A program made the position numbers and the translations under genes. This document shows, one piece after another, positions 11,044 to 22,378 of a stretch of DNA of 64,000 bases (positions are counted from its first letter, which is position 1; each line of letters begins with the position of its first letter). Source of the stretch: Bufo bufo (taxonomy: Eukaryota; Chordata; Amphibia; Anura; Bufonidae); the NCBI RefSeq assembly GCF_905171765.1, contig NC_053393.1, positions 189,809,921-189,873,920 on the forward strand. Reading direction: 5' to 3'. The notes below the pieces were generated by a model. That model searched no databases, was not told where the DNA came from, and saw only the letters and a program-made list of their open reading frames with translations.

Positions 11044-11165
11044 AAGCAGCCAATCAATAAGCATCATACTACTTGCCCCAAGAGGCCATCACAGCCTTGC
11101 CTACTATTGGCATGGCTGTGATTGGCCAGTGCAGCATGTGAACCAGCCTCTATAAAAGCTTGGGT
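11044..11165 (+). promoter_or_regulatory. Candidate Pol II promoter of hAT copy B
   Basis: CCAAT at about 11050 (GCAGCCAATCA), inverted CCAAT boxes (ATTGG at 11105 and 11121) and a TATA box (TATAAAAG, 11151-11158) lie in order downstream of the terminus. The same block is conserved in copy C (TTTATAAG near 20406-20413) and copy D (minus strand, CTATTTAAG near 27339-27347). This points to a genuine element promoter upstream of the transposase. Transcription would start near 11180. Confidence 0.6.
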
Positions 11166-11419
11166 CATGTAGCGCTGCACGTCACTCTGCTGATACAAGC
11201 GTAGGGAGAGGTTTCAGCTGCGACGTTAGGGCGAGATTAGGCAGATTAACTCCTCCAAAAGACTTCATTCAGTGATCGATCTACAGCTGTGGATCATTGA
11301 AGTGATGATATTCAATTGCTCACTTTTTTTAGGCTGCCCAGAGCGTTTTTATATCACTTTTTTCTGGGGTGATCGGCGGCCATTTTGTGGCTTGTGGTGC
11401 GCCAGCACAAGCTACCACC

Positions 11420-11790
11420 AAGTGCATTTAACCATCAATAGTGTGGTTATTTTTTGCTATATCCTACATCAGGGTCAAGCTTTCATCAAGTGCATTTAAC
11501 CATCAATAGTGTGGTTATTTTTTGGCCATATACTACATCAGGTGCAGGCTGAGCCTGTGTCACCCAAGTGCATTTAACCATCAATAGTGTGGTTATTTTT
11601 TGCTATATCCTACATCAGGGTCAAGCTTTCATCAAGTGCATTTAACCATCAATAGTGTGGTTATTTTTTGGCCATATACTACATCAGGTGCAGGCTGAGC
11701 CTGTGTCACCCAAGTGCATTTAACCATCAATAGTGTGGTTATTTTTTGGCCATATACTACATCAGGGGCAAGTTGAGCCTGTCACCCAGC
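11420..11790 (+). repeat. Tandem repeat, alternating 68/78-bp units
   Basis: AAGTGCATTTAACCATCAAT recurs at 11420, 11488, 11566, 11634 and 11712, with spacings of 68, 78, 68 and 78. The array is a 146-bp dimer: one half ends in AAGCTTTCATC, the other in a GCAGGCTGAGCC-containing segment. It lies between the promoter and the transposase. Confidence 0.9.
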
Positions 11791-12720
11791 ACCTAAAAAA
11801 TAGGCCTGACATTTATATTCCTCCAAATCAGTACTGTTTTAGATGGTCAAGTTATTTTTAGTGACCGTAAAAGCACAGTGTTTGTTCTGGGTTGAAAAAC
11901 AATTCCCAAATTTGCAATTCTCAATATTAGTGGTTTCTGCTGTATCAGACCTACATTAAATCTATCCCTAAAAGGGTATATTAGATTCAAGGTGCTGATA
12001 GGGTCATTCTGAAAAACTTAACACACACGCTACAGTGCAGATCCAAGTCTAATTCTGTGATTAAACCTATACCTGTCACACAGCGCCTAAAAAATAGGCC
12101 TGACATTTATATTCCTCCAAATCAGTACTTTTTTAGCTGGTCAAGTTATTTTAGGTGACCGTAAAAGCACAGTTTTTGTTCTAGGTTGAAAAACAATTCC
12201 CAAATTTGCAATTCTCAATATTAGTGGTTTCTGCTGTATCAGACCTACTTTAAATCTATCCCAAAAAGGGTATATTAGATTCAAGGTGCTGATAGGGTCA
12301 TTCTGAAAAACTTAACACACACGCTACAGTGCAGATACAAGTCTAATTCTGTGATTAAACCTATACCTGTCACACAGCGCCTAAAAAATAGGCCTGACAT
12401 TTATATTCCTCCAAATCAGTACTGTTTTAGCTGGTCAAGTTATTTTTAGTGACCGTAAAAGCACAGTTTTTGTTCTGGGTTGAAAAACAATTCCCAAATT
12501 TGCAATTCTCAATATTAGTAGTTTCTGCTATATCAGGCCTACTTTAAATCTATCCCTAAAAGGGTATATTAGATTCAAGGTGCTGATAGGGTCATTCTGA
12601 AAAACTTAAAACACACGCTACAGTGCAGATACAAGTCTAATTCTGTGATTAAACCTATACCTGTCACACAGCGCCTAAAAAATAGGCCTCACATTTATAT
12701 TCAGCTAAATCTGTAATTAC
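11782..12720 (+). repeat. Tandem repeat, about 294-bp unit, 3.2 copies
   Basis: The word CAGCGCCTAAAAAATAGGCC (first copy CAGCACC) recurs near 11786, 12081, 12375 and 12668. Units are more than 95% alike by eye and end in GTGATTAAACCTATACCTG. A related array, with different sequence but shared words such as CCCTATCAGCACCTT, occupies the equivalent place in copy D (25900-26960). Confidence 0.9.
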
Positions 12721-12857
12721 TGGTGTGCCTGTATTAGTGTAATAAGGTACCTAAATAGATAGCCAGACAGTGTTAGGTGTCTGTAAAAAAAAGGCCTGAA
12801 TTTTAATTCAATACATTGGCCCCAATAATATTTTTCTTATTGTAGTGAACGGTAACA

Positions 12858-15637
12858 ATGAGAAAAACATCTAGTAAGGGACGCGGACGTGGACATGGTC
12901 GTGGTGGTGTTAGTGGACCCTCTGGTGCTGGGAGAGGACGTGGCCGTTCTGCCACAGCCACACGTCCTAGTGTATTAACTACCTCAGGTCCCAGTAGCCG
13001 CCAGAATTTACAGGGATATTTGGTGGGGCCCAATGCCGTTCTAAGGATGGTAAGGCCTGAGCAGGTACAGGCATTAGTCAATTGGGTGGCCGACAGTGCA
13101 TCCAGCACGTTCACATTATCTCCCACCCAGTCTTCTGCAAAAAGCACACAGATGGCGCATGAAAACCAAGCCCATCAGTCTGTCACATCACCCCCATGCA
13201 TATCAGGGAAACTGTCTGAGCCTCAAGTTATGCAGCAGTCTCCTATGCTGTTTGAAGACTCTGCTGCCAGGGTTTCCCAAGGGCATCCACCTAGCCCTTC
13301 CCCAGGGGTGGAAGAGATAGAATGCACTAACGCACAACCACTTATGTTTCCTGATGGATGATGAGGACATAGGAATACCACCTCAGCACGTCTCTGATGA
13401 TGACGAAACACAGGTGCCAACTGCTGCGTCTTTCTGCAGTGTGCAGACTGAACAGGAGGTCAGGGATCAAGACTGGGTGGAAGACGATGCAGGGGACGAT
13501 GAGGTCCTAGACCCCACATGGAATGAAGGTCGTGCCACTGACTTTCACAGTTCAGAGGAAGAGGCAGTGGTGAGACCGATGTCGCTTGCTGTCCCACAGT
13601 ATGTTTTTCCCAGCCGGCACTACTTCTCCAAGAGAGCCGTGCCTTCCCTGCACAACCAAGTATCCGATAAAATCAAGTGTGCACTGCGCAACGCCATCTG
13701 TGGCAAGGTCCACCTAACCACAGATACGTGGACCAGTAAGCACGGCCAGGGACGCTATATCTCCCTAACTGCAGACTGGGTAAATGTAGTGGCGGCTGGG
13801 CCCCAGGCAGAGAGCTGTTTGGCGCACGTCCTTCCGCCGCCAAGGATCGCAGGGCAACATTCTTTGCCTCCTGTCTCCTCCTCCTCCTACTCAGCTTCCT
13901 CCTCCTCTTCTTCCACCTGCTCATCCAGTCAGCCACACACCTTCACCACCAATTTCAGCACAGCCCGGGGAAACGTCAGCAGGCCGTTCTGAAACTCATA
14001 TGTTTGGGGGAAAGGCCCCACACCGCACAGGAGTTGTGGCGGGGTATAGAACAACAGACCGACGAGTGGTTGCTGCCGGTGAGCCTCAAGCCCGGCCTGG
14101 TGGTGTGCGATAATGGGCGAAATCTCGTTGCAGCTCTGGGACTAGCCGGTTTGACGCACATCCCTTGCCTGGCGCATGTGCTGAATTTGGTGGTGCAGAA
14201 GTTCATTTGCAACTACCCCGACATGTCAGAGCTGCTGCATAAAGTGCGGGCCGTCTGTTTGCGCTTCCGGCGTTCACACCCTGCCGCTGCTCGCCTGTCT
14301 GCACTACAGCGTAACTTCGGCCTTCCCGCTCACCGCCTCATATGCGACGTGCCCACCAGGTGGAACTCCACCTTGCACATGCTGGACAGACTGTGCGAGC
14401 AGCAGCAGGCCATAGTGGAGTTTCAGCTGCAGCACGCACGGGTCAGTCGCACTGCGGAACAGCACCACTTCACCACCAATGACTGGGCCTCCATGCGAGA
14501 CCTGTGTGCCCTGTTGTGTTGTTTCGAGTACTCCACCAACATGGCCAGTGGCGATGACGCCGTTATCACGTTACAATACCACTTCTATGTCTCCTTGAGA
14601 AAACACTTAGTGCGATGATGCAAGAGGAGGTGGCCCAGGAGGAAGAGGAGGAAGAGGGGTCATTTTTAGCACTTTCAGGCCAGTCTCTTCGAAGTGACTC
14701 AGAGGGAGGTTTTTTGCAACAGCAGAGGCCAGGTACAAATGTGGCCAGACAGGGCCCACTACTGGAGGACGAGGAGGACGAGGAGGAGGTGGAGGAGGAT
14801 GAGGATGAAGCATGTTCACAGCGGGGTGGCACCCAAAGCAGCTCGGGCCCATCACTGGTGCGTGGCTGGGGGGAAACACAGGACGATGACGATACGCCTC
14901 CCACAGAGGACAGCTTGTCTTTACCTCTGGGCAGCCTGGCACACATGAGCGACTACATGCTGCAGTACCTGCGCAACGACAGCAGAGTTGCCCACATTTT
15001 AACGTGTGCGGACTACTGGGTTGCCACCCTGCTGGATCCCCGGTACAAAGACAAGGTGCCCACCTTACGTCCTACACTGGAGCGTGATAGGAAGATGCGC
15101 GAGTACAAGCGCACGTTGGTAGACGCGCTACTGAGAGCATTCCCAAATGTCACAAGGGAACCAGTGGAAGCCCAAGGCGAAGGCAGAGGAGGAGCAAGAG
15201 GTCGCCAACGCAGCTTTGTCACGGCCAGCTCCTCTGAGGGCAGGGTTAGCATGGCAGAGATGTGGAAAAGTTTTGTCACCACGCCACAGCTAACTGCACC
15301 ACCACCTGATACGGAACATGTTAGCAGGAGGCAACATTTCACTAACATGGTGGAACAGTACCTGTGCACACCCCTCCACGTACTGACTGATGGTTCGGCC
15401 CCATTCAACTTCTGGGTCTCCAAATTGTCCACGTGGCCAGAGCTAGCCTTTTATGCCTTGGAGGTGCTGGCCTGCCCGGCGGCCAGCGTTTTGTCTGAAC
15501 GTGTATTCAGCATGGCAGGGGGCGTCATTACAGACAAACGCAGCCACCTGTCTACAGCCAATGTGGACAAGCTGACGTTCATAAAAATGAACCAGGCATG
15601 GATCCCACAGGACCTGTCCATCCCTTGTGCAGATTAG
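12858..15637 (+). pseudogene. hAT-Ac/ZBED-type transposase, frameshifted, zinc finger deleted
   Basis: The frame opens with an Arg/Gly-rich N-terminus (12858-13361) and shifts near 13350. It continues at 13354-13992 through an acidic segment into TTDTWTSKHGQGRYISLTA, a conserved hAT catalytic block. It shifts again near 13970 and runs 14004-14618 with DNGRNLVAA, LAHVLNLVV and PTRWNST. A last shift near 14567 leads to 14615-15637, which ends in the hATC dimerisation domain (ASVLSERVFSMAGG). Compared with copy D, the segment between EEEAVVRP and MSLAVPQYV is missing. That removes the whole BED zinc finger, about 610 bp, without changing frame. At least three frameshifts make it inactive. Poly-Ser and poly-Glu tracts are natural low-complexity linkers. 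Confidence 0.9.
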
Positions 15638-15756
15638 ACATTAACTACCTCCCCTTAACAATATATTATTGTACTCCAGGGCACTTCCTCATTCAATCCT
15701 ATTTTTATTTTCATTTTACCATTATATTGCGGGGCAACCCAAAGTTGAATGAACCT

Positions 15757-18396
15757 CTCCTCTGTCTGGGTGCCGGGGCCTAAATATGTGACAGTGGCCT
15801 GTTCCAATGGTGGGTGACGTAAAGCCTGATTCTCTGCTATGACATGAAGACTGATTCTGTGCTGACATGAAGCCAGATTCTCTGTTACGCGACCTCTCTC
15901 CTCTGCCTGGGTGCATGAGCCTAAATATGTGACAGTGGCCTGTTCCAGTGGTGAATGACGTGAAGCCTGATTCTCTGCTATGACATGAAGACTGATTCTG
16001 TGCTGACATGAAGCCAGATTCTCTGTTACGGGACCTCTCTCCTCTGTCTGGGTGCCGGGGCCTAAATGTGTGACAGTGGCCTGTTCCAGTGGTGGGTGAC
16101 GTGAAGCCTGATTCTCTGCTATGACATGAAGACTGATTCTGTGCTGACATGAAGCCAGATTCTCTGTTACGCGACCTCTCTCCTCTGCCTGGGTGCCTGG
16201 GCCTAAATATGTGACAGTGGCCTGTTCCAGTGGTGGGTGACGTGAAGCCTGATTCTCTGCTATGACATGAAGACTGATTCTGTGCTGACATGAAGCCAGA
16301 TTCTCTGTTACGCGACCTCTCTCCTTTGCCTGGGTGCCTGGGCCTAAATATGTGACAGTGGCCTGTTCCAGTGGTGGGTGACGTGAAGCCTGATTCTCTG
16401 CTATGACATGAAGACTGATTCTGTGCTGACATGAAGCCAGATTCTCTGTTACGGGACCTCTCTCCTCTATCTGGATGCCGGGGCCTAAATGTGTGACAGT
16501 GGCCTGTTCTAGTGGTGGGTGACGTGAAGCCTGATTCTCTGCTATGACATGAAGACTGATTCTGTGCTGACATGAAGCCAGATTCTCTGTTACGCGACCT
16601 CTCTCCTCTGCCTGGGTGCCTGGGCCTAAATATGTGACAGTGGCCTGTTCCAGTGGTGGGTGACGTGAAGCCTGATTCTCTGCTATGACATGAAGACTGA
16701 TTCTGTGCTGACATGAAGCCAGATTCTCTGTTACGCGACCTCTCTCCTTTGCCTGGGTGCCTGGGCCTAAATATGTGACAGTGGCCTGTTCCAGTGGTGG
16801 GTGACGTGAAGCCTGATTCTCTGCTATGACATGAAGACTGATTCTGTGCTGACATGAAGCCAGATTCTCTGTTACGGGACCTCTCTCCTCTGTCTGGATG
16901 CCGGGGCCTAAATGTGTGACAGTGGCCTGTTCTAGTGGTGGGTGACGTGAAGCCTGATTCTCTGCTATGACATGAAGACTGATTCTGTGCTGACATGAAG
17001 CCAGATTCTCTGTTACGGGACCTCTCTCCTCTGCCTGGGTTCCTGTGCCTAAATATGTGACAGTGGCCTGTTCCAGTGGTGGGTGACGTGAAGCCTTATT
17101 CTCTGCTATGACATAACGACTGATTCTGCGCTGACATGAAGCCAGATTCTCTGCTACGCGACCTCTCTCCTCTGCCTGGGTGCCTGGGCCTAAATATGTG
17201 ACAGTGGCCTGTTCCAGTGGTGGGTGACGTGAAGCCTGATTCTCTGCTATGACATGAAGACTGATTCTGTGCTGACATGAAGCCAGATTCTCTGTTACTG
17301 GACCTCTCTCCTCTGTCTGGGTGTCGGGGCCTAAATGTGTGACAGTGGCCTGTTCCAGTGGTGGGTGACGTGAAGCCTGATTCTCTGCTATGACATGAAG
17401 ACTGATTCTGTGCTGACATGAAGCCAGATTCTCTGTTACGCGACCTCTCTCCTCTGCCTGGGTGCATGGGCCTAAATATGTGACAGTGGCCTGTTCCAGT
17501 GGTGGGTGACGTGAAGCCTGATTCTCTGCTATGACATGAAGACTGATTCTGTGCTGACATGAAGCCAGATTCTCTGTTACGGGACCTCTCTCCTCTGTCT
17601 GGGTGCCGGGGCCTAAATGTGTGACAGTGGCCTGTTCCAGTGATGGGTGATGTGAAGCCTGATTCTCTGCTATGACATGAAGACTGATTCTGTGCTGACA
17701 TGAAGCCAGATTCTCTGTTACGCGACCTCTCTCCTCTGCCTGGGTGCCTGGGCCTAAATATGTGAAAGTGGCCTGTTCCAGTGGTGGGTGACGTGAAGCC
17801 TGATTCTCTGCTATGACATGAAGACTGATTCTGTGCTGACATGAAGCCAGATTCTCTGTTACGGGACCTCTCTCCTCTGTCTGGGTGCCGGGGCCTAAAT
17901 GTGTGACAGTGGCCTGTTCCAGTGGTGGGTGACGTGAAGCCTGATTCTCTGCTATGACATGAAGACTGATTCTGTGCTGACATGAAGCCAGATTCTCTGT
18001 TACGGGACCTCTCTCCTCTGCCTGGGTGCCTGGGCCTAAATATGTGACAGTGGCCTGTTCCAGTGGTGGGTGACGTGAAGCCTGATTCTCTGCTATGACA
18101 TGAAGACTGATTCTGTGCTGACATGAAGTCAGATTCTCTGTTACGCGACCTCTCTCCTCTGCCTGGGTGCCTGGGCCTAAATATGTGACAGTGGCCTGTT
18201 CCAGTGGTGGGTGACGTGAAGCCTGATTCTCTGCTATGACATGAAGACTGATTCTGTGCTGACATGAAGCCAGATTCTCTGTTACGGGACCTCTCTCCTC
18301 TGTCTGGGTGCCAGGGCCTAAATGTGTGACAGTGGCCTGTTCCAGCGGTGGGTGGCGTGAAGCCTGATTCTCTGCTATGACATGAAGACTGATTCT
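15757..18396 (+). repeat. 141-bp satellite array with higher-order repeats, in hAT copy B
   Basis: About 19 units. Three unit types differ at fixed sites: type 1 has GCGACC...CCTCTGCCTGGGTGCCTGG, type 2 has GCGACC...CCTTTGCC, and type 3 has GGGACC...TGTCTGG(A/G)TGCCGGGG. From about 16165 to 17010 they run 1-2-3-1-2-3, a 423-bp higher-order unit in which type 3 also shares TGTTCTAGTGG. From 17160 on, types 1 and 3 mostly alternate (282 bp). The array starts 120 bp after the transposase stop. Because 141 is a multiple of 3, the minus strand stays open for hundreds of codons; I do not call that a gene. Confidence 0.93.
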
Positions 18397-18463
18397 CTAT
18401 CCACATTTGTTTGCAGGGGATTTACCTACATGTTGCTGCCTTTTGCATCCCTCTAGCTCTTTC

Positions 18464-18925
18464 CAATAGGAAAGTTGCCTACCTCTTTACTATATAAGAA
18501 ACTTCCCAGCAGCCACTTTCTGTAGTTTTTTGCAGTTCTGAGAGAGAGATAGAGAGAGAGAGAGCAGTGTCATTGCTATAATACAGATAGTTAGTGGGAG
18601 ATAGTCAGTGTAGGTTAGATAGTGATATAGTGTAGCTGATATGTAGTGTGATAGGAATTACTGTTTCTCTGCTGTAAATACATACATGCTACAGACATAG
18701 TGCTGTGATGTCACAATACTTAGTGCACCAATCAGTAATATCTACTCAGACCTGATAAAATGCGAAGTTGCATGTATTGCGCAAAAAATATGCACATCAT
18801 TAGTGCTGATTTACGCAATCCTGAAAATAATGACTGGAGATCACAAATTCTAGAAATCGTGAATTTATTGCGAATATTTTGCAAAATATCATGAAAACAA
18901 ATATTTCCTATGCCGCTCATCACTA
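18464..18925. mobile_element. Fragment of another hAT-like family
   Basis: The sequence ends CCTATGCCGCTCATCACTA at 18925. Inverted this reads TAGTGATGAGCGGCATAGG, sharing the TAGNGATGAGCG core with the hAT copies here but then differing. A short GA-rich run (18540-18565) and AT-rich DNA fill the rest. The left end is missing. It is assigned by its terminus only; Tc1 sequence resumes at 18926. Confidence 0.5.
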
Positions 18926-19900
18926 TTAAGCAAGTTAAAGATGAAATGATCTCCAAAAGATCCCATTCCTTTTGTATTTTAAGCAAAAACAATTTTATAT
19001 TTTCATCCTTTACATTTTTAATATAACAAGACATGAAAAAGGGACAGAAGCAAAACTTTGGGCACCCTTCATGATTAATATCTAGTAGCACTCCCTTTGT
19101 AAACTCTTTTTGTAGCAAGCCAATAATTTTTCAACTCTTGTTTGAGGGATTTCCATCCATTATTCCTTGCAAAAGATTTCCAGTTCTATGAGATTCCAGG
19201 ACTGCCTTGCAAGCACAGCTGTTTTGATGTCTAGCCACAGATTTACAATGATGTGGATGATTAGGACCATCTTTTTTTCTACTTTTTTACAGTTATGTTT
19301 GCGTCTAGAACTTGCTAGAATTTAATTGAATTCATTCTTCCATCTACCTGTGAATTGTTTCTTATGCCATTGGCTGCAACTAGGGGTGGGTGAATCCAGC
19401 TTCGGATCCAAGATCCAAAGACAATTCATTCAAACAGTTTGTTCTAATGTTGTATGGAAACCTGTCTCTGTATAGCATTAAAATGTAAGTGCTTCCTCGA
19501 GGGAAAATTTGTTAAGTCAGAAGTTGCGCAAGACTTTGGTGAATACTTCAGTGCCAAAGCTGACCTGGGATTCCTGTTTTAAAGTCGTAGAATTGAAGCA
19601 TAAAGTTATTCACCGTAGTCTCGTGCGATTTAGGACTTAACAAATTTTGCCTTACTGAAGAACATACATTTTAATGCTGAATGGAGACAGTTTCCTTAAA
19701 TAATTAAAACAGAGTTTTTGAACGAATCGACTTTGGATCTTGGTTTCGAATCTTGATTGGCTCAGCCCTAGCTACAACACAACCCCAAAGCATGATTAAT
19801 CCTCCTCCATGCTTAATGGTTGGACAAATGTTATTTTCATGAAATTCTGTACCCTTTTTTCTCCAAACATACCTGTGTTCATGATGGGCAAAGAGTTCTA
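18926..19900 (-). pseudogene. Tc1-like transposase and flank, continuation of the element at 3916
   Basis: Left-flank sequence of the TTTGGGCACCC family runs 18926-19065, then transposase is read on the minus strand. The C-terminal third is degraded; the position that normally reads IENLW reads IVNLW, so the catalytic Glu is lost. A deletion near 19255-19270 removed the second-Asp block. Past the hAT MITE at 19381-19770, the core continues at 19779-19898 (YVWRKKGTEFHENN, KHGGGLIMLWGC). The gene then stops at a TA where a mariner was inserted. Confidence 0.8.
19381..19770. mobile_element. hAT-type MITE inside the Tc1 transposase
   Basis: A 390-bp element starts TAGGGGTGGG and ends CTCAGCCCTA, with imperfect inverted ends of about 60 bp sharing CCAAGATCCAAAG. 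It is flanked by 8-bp repeats GCTGCAAC (19373-19380) and GCTACAAC (19771-19778), differing at one base. It splits the Tc1 transposase cleanly: the coding words on each side are adjacent in other copies of that family. No coding capacity. Confidence 0.85.
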
Positions 19901-20149
19901 CAGGGTGGGCCATTTATATGGATACACCTTAATAAAATGGGAATGGTTGGTGATATTAACTTCCTGTTTGTGGCACATTAGTATATGTGAGGGGGAAAAC
20001 TTTTCAAGATAAGTGGTGACCATGGTGGCCATTTTGAAGTCGGCCATTTTGAATCCAACTTTGGTTTTTTCAATAGGAAGAGGGTCATGTGACACATCAA
20101 ACTTATTGGGAATTTCACAAGAAAAACAATGGTGTGCTTGGTTTTAACT
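19901..20149 (+). mobile_element. Terminal part of a mariner/Tc1-like element
   Basis: CAGGGTGGGCCATTTATATG starts right after a TA (19899-19900) within the Tc1 gene. The following 250 bp (TGGTGATATTAACTTCCTG, GGCCATTTTGAAGTCGGCC) match a family I recognise from fish and amphibian genomes. It is cut at 20149 by hAT copy C, so only one end is present and no transposase can be read. Confidence 0.7.
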
Positions 20150-22278
20150 AGTGTTGAGCGAACAGTTCGAGCATAGTTCGGGTCCGTACCGAATTTTGGG
20201 GTGTTCGTGACACGGACCCGAACCCGAACTTTTTCGTAAAAGTTCGGGTTCGGGTTCGTCGTTCGGCATGTATTTTGGCGCATTTTGAAAGGCTGCAAAG
20301 CAGCCAATCAACATGCATCATACTACTTGCCCTAAGATGCCATCGCAGCCATGCCTACTATTGGCAAGGCTGTGATTGGCCAAGTGCAGCATGTGACTCA
20401 GCCTCTTTATAAGCTTGTGCGCACGTCGGGACGTGCTCACTCCCGATGTGAATAGAACAGGGATAGACGCAGCTGATGCTAGGGCGAGAATAGGCAGGGA
20501 AAATTGAATAACTGGAAGCAAATTTCTCTCCTCCACCTGTGATTCATCTGAACAACTGCAGCTGAGCTGCTTTTTTGATAGGGATTGGCTATTTTTAGAG
20601 TGGCCAGAGTGATTTTTCCATCCACATGTACCTGGGCTGACCGCCGGCCGCCATTTTGCGACTTGTAGTGCTGCAGCAGAAGCTGCCACAGTGTGCATTC
20701 CAAAGCTCCAAACAAGTCAGACATCTACACCTGGGATTGAGACCAATAGCGATTTAGCAGCACAGTCCAAGGCTATTTTTTTTAAAGGTTGTGCAGACCA
20801 TTTTGTGGCACATGTTACTGGGCTGATAGGCGGCGGCCATCTTGGGACTAGTGATGCAGCACAATCTCTCCCAACGTCCATTAATCACTTGTAATAGTGG
20901 TCTGTGCCATAGAAATCCTACATCAGGGACTTGGGTGTGCTTGTGTCACCCCTACTAATACCAGTCCACCTGTAATCCATACAGTGAAAAGCCATAAAGT
21001 ATTCCAGTGAGGGAATTTTTTTTTATTTAAAAAAGGCCAAGTTAGTTTATCTGGCGTTCAATATACTAGATACAGTTAGGCCTGCGTTTCATACATCTGG
21101 AATTAGCAAACTAATGTGCTGGGGTTGGGAAAACATATATGTACCCATACTAGAATCTGTCAAAGAAAGCGGTACTCACATATAACAGTCATTCCATCTG
21201 TAATCCATACAGTCAAAAGACTGAAAGTATTCCAGTGAGGGAATTTTTTTTTTATTCAAAAAAGGCCAAGTTAGTTTATCTGGCGTTCAATATACTAGAT
21301 ACAGTTAGGCCTGCGTTTCATACATCTGGAATTAGCAAACTAATGTGCTGGGGTTGGGAAAACATATATGTACCCTACTAGAATCTGTCAAAGAAAGCGG
21401 TACTCACATATAACAGTCATTCCATCTGTAATCCATACAGTCAAAAGACTGAAAGTATTCCAGTGAGGGAATTTTTTTTTTATTTAAAAAAGGCCAAGTT
21501 AGTTTATCTGGCGTTCAATATACTAGATACAGTTAGGCCTGCGTTTCATACATCTGGAATTAGCAAACTAATGTGCTGGGGTTGGGAAAACATATATGTA
21601 CCCATACTAGAATCTGTCAAAGAAAGCGGTACTCACATATAACAGTCATTCCATCTGTAATCCATACAGTCAAAAGACTGAAAGTATTCCAATGAGGGAA
21701 TTTTTTTTATTTAAAAAAGGCCAAGTTAGTTTATCTGGCGTTCAATATACTAGATACAGTTAGGCCTGCGTTTCATACATCTGGAATTAGCAAACTAATG
21801 TGCTGGGGTTGGGAAAACATATATGTACCCATACTAGAATCTGTCAAAGAAAGCGTGTTACTCACATTAACAGTCATTCCATCTGTAATCCATACAGTCA
21901 AAAGACTGAAAGTATTCCAGTGAGGGAATTTTTTTTTTATTTAAAAAAGGCCAAGTTAGTTTATCTGGCGTTCAATATACTAGATACAGTTAGGCCTGCG
22001 TTTCATACATCTGGAATTAGCAAACTAATGTGCTGGGGTTGGGAAAACATATATGTACCCATACTAGAATCTGTCAAAGAAAGCGGTACTCACATATAAC
22101 AGTCATTCCATCTGTAATCCATACAGTCAAAAGACTGAAAGTATTCCAGAGAGGGGATTTTTTTTATTTAAAAAAGGCCAAGTTAGTTTATCTGGCGTTC
22201 AATATACTAGATACAGTTAGGCCTGCGTTTCATACATCTGGAATTAGCAAACTAATGTGCTGGGGTTGGGAAAACATT
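20150..22278 (+). mobile_element. hAT element copy C, left part up to the assembly gap
   Basis: Starts TAGTGTTGAGCGAACAGTTC and carries the same GTTCGGGT-rich terminus, CCAAT box and TATA-like box as copy B. It then enters a different tandem array (20960-22278) that runs into the N gap. No transposase sequence is visible on this side of the gap. The 8 bases on the left are GTTTTAAC. Confidence 0.8.
20960..22278 (+). repeat. 229-bp tandem array, about 5.8 units
   Basis: CCATCTGTAATCCATACAGT recurs at 21194, 21422, 21651, 21879 and 22108 (period 228-229), after a more diverged first unit. Units differ mainly in the length of a T run and a few indels. The array abuts the 100-N gap, so it may be longer than shown; the gap probably arose because assembly failed here. 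Confidence 0.92.
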
Positions 22279-22378
22279 NNNNNNNNNNNNNNNNNNNNNN
22301 NNNNNNNNNNNNNNNNNNNNNNNNNNNNNNNNNNNNNNNNNNNNNNNNNNNNNNNNNNNNNNNNNNNNNNNNNNNNNN
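22279..22378. other. Assembly gap (100 N)
   Basis: Exactly 100 unknown bases, a common placeholder for a gap of unknown size. It separates a plus-oriented hAT left part from a minus-oriented hAT right part, both repetitive, so order and orientation across it are not secure. Confidence 0.98.

Larger units (their letters stand above)
10896..18463 (+). mobile_element. hAT (Ac/ZBED-type) element copy B, right end truncated
   Basis: The left end TAGGGATGAGCGAACCCGAA is followed by about 90 bp of TTCGGGT-type inverted words, a promoter region, two tandem arrays, a transposase pseudogene (12858-15637) and the 141-bp satellite (15757-18396). The tail agrees with copy A up to CTCTAGCTCTTTCC at 18463 and then changes to unrelated sequence. 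The last 170 bp or so, with the right terminus, are missing. A target duplication therefore cannot be checked; the 8 bases on the left are GTTTTGAC. Confidence 0.88.

Noticed and set aside
13673..13936. Arg-rich and Pro-rich frames opposite the hAT transposase (also 14566-14946 and 23528-23947)
   Set aside because: They mirror poly-Glu and poly-Ser tracts of the transposase on the other strand.
1..18406. Regular direct repeats that could suggest a CRISPR array
   Set aside because: Units are contiguous with no unique spacers, the period is 141 bp and the setting is a eukaryotic transposon. It is a satellite.
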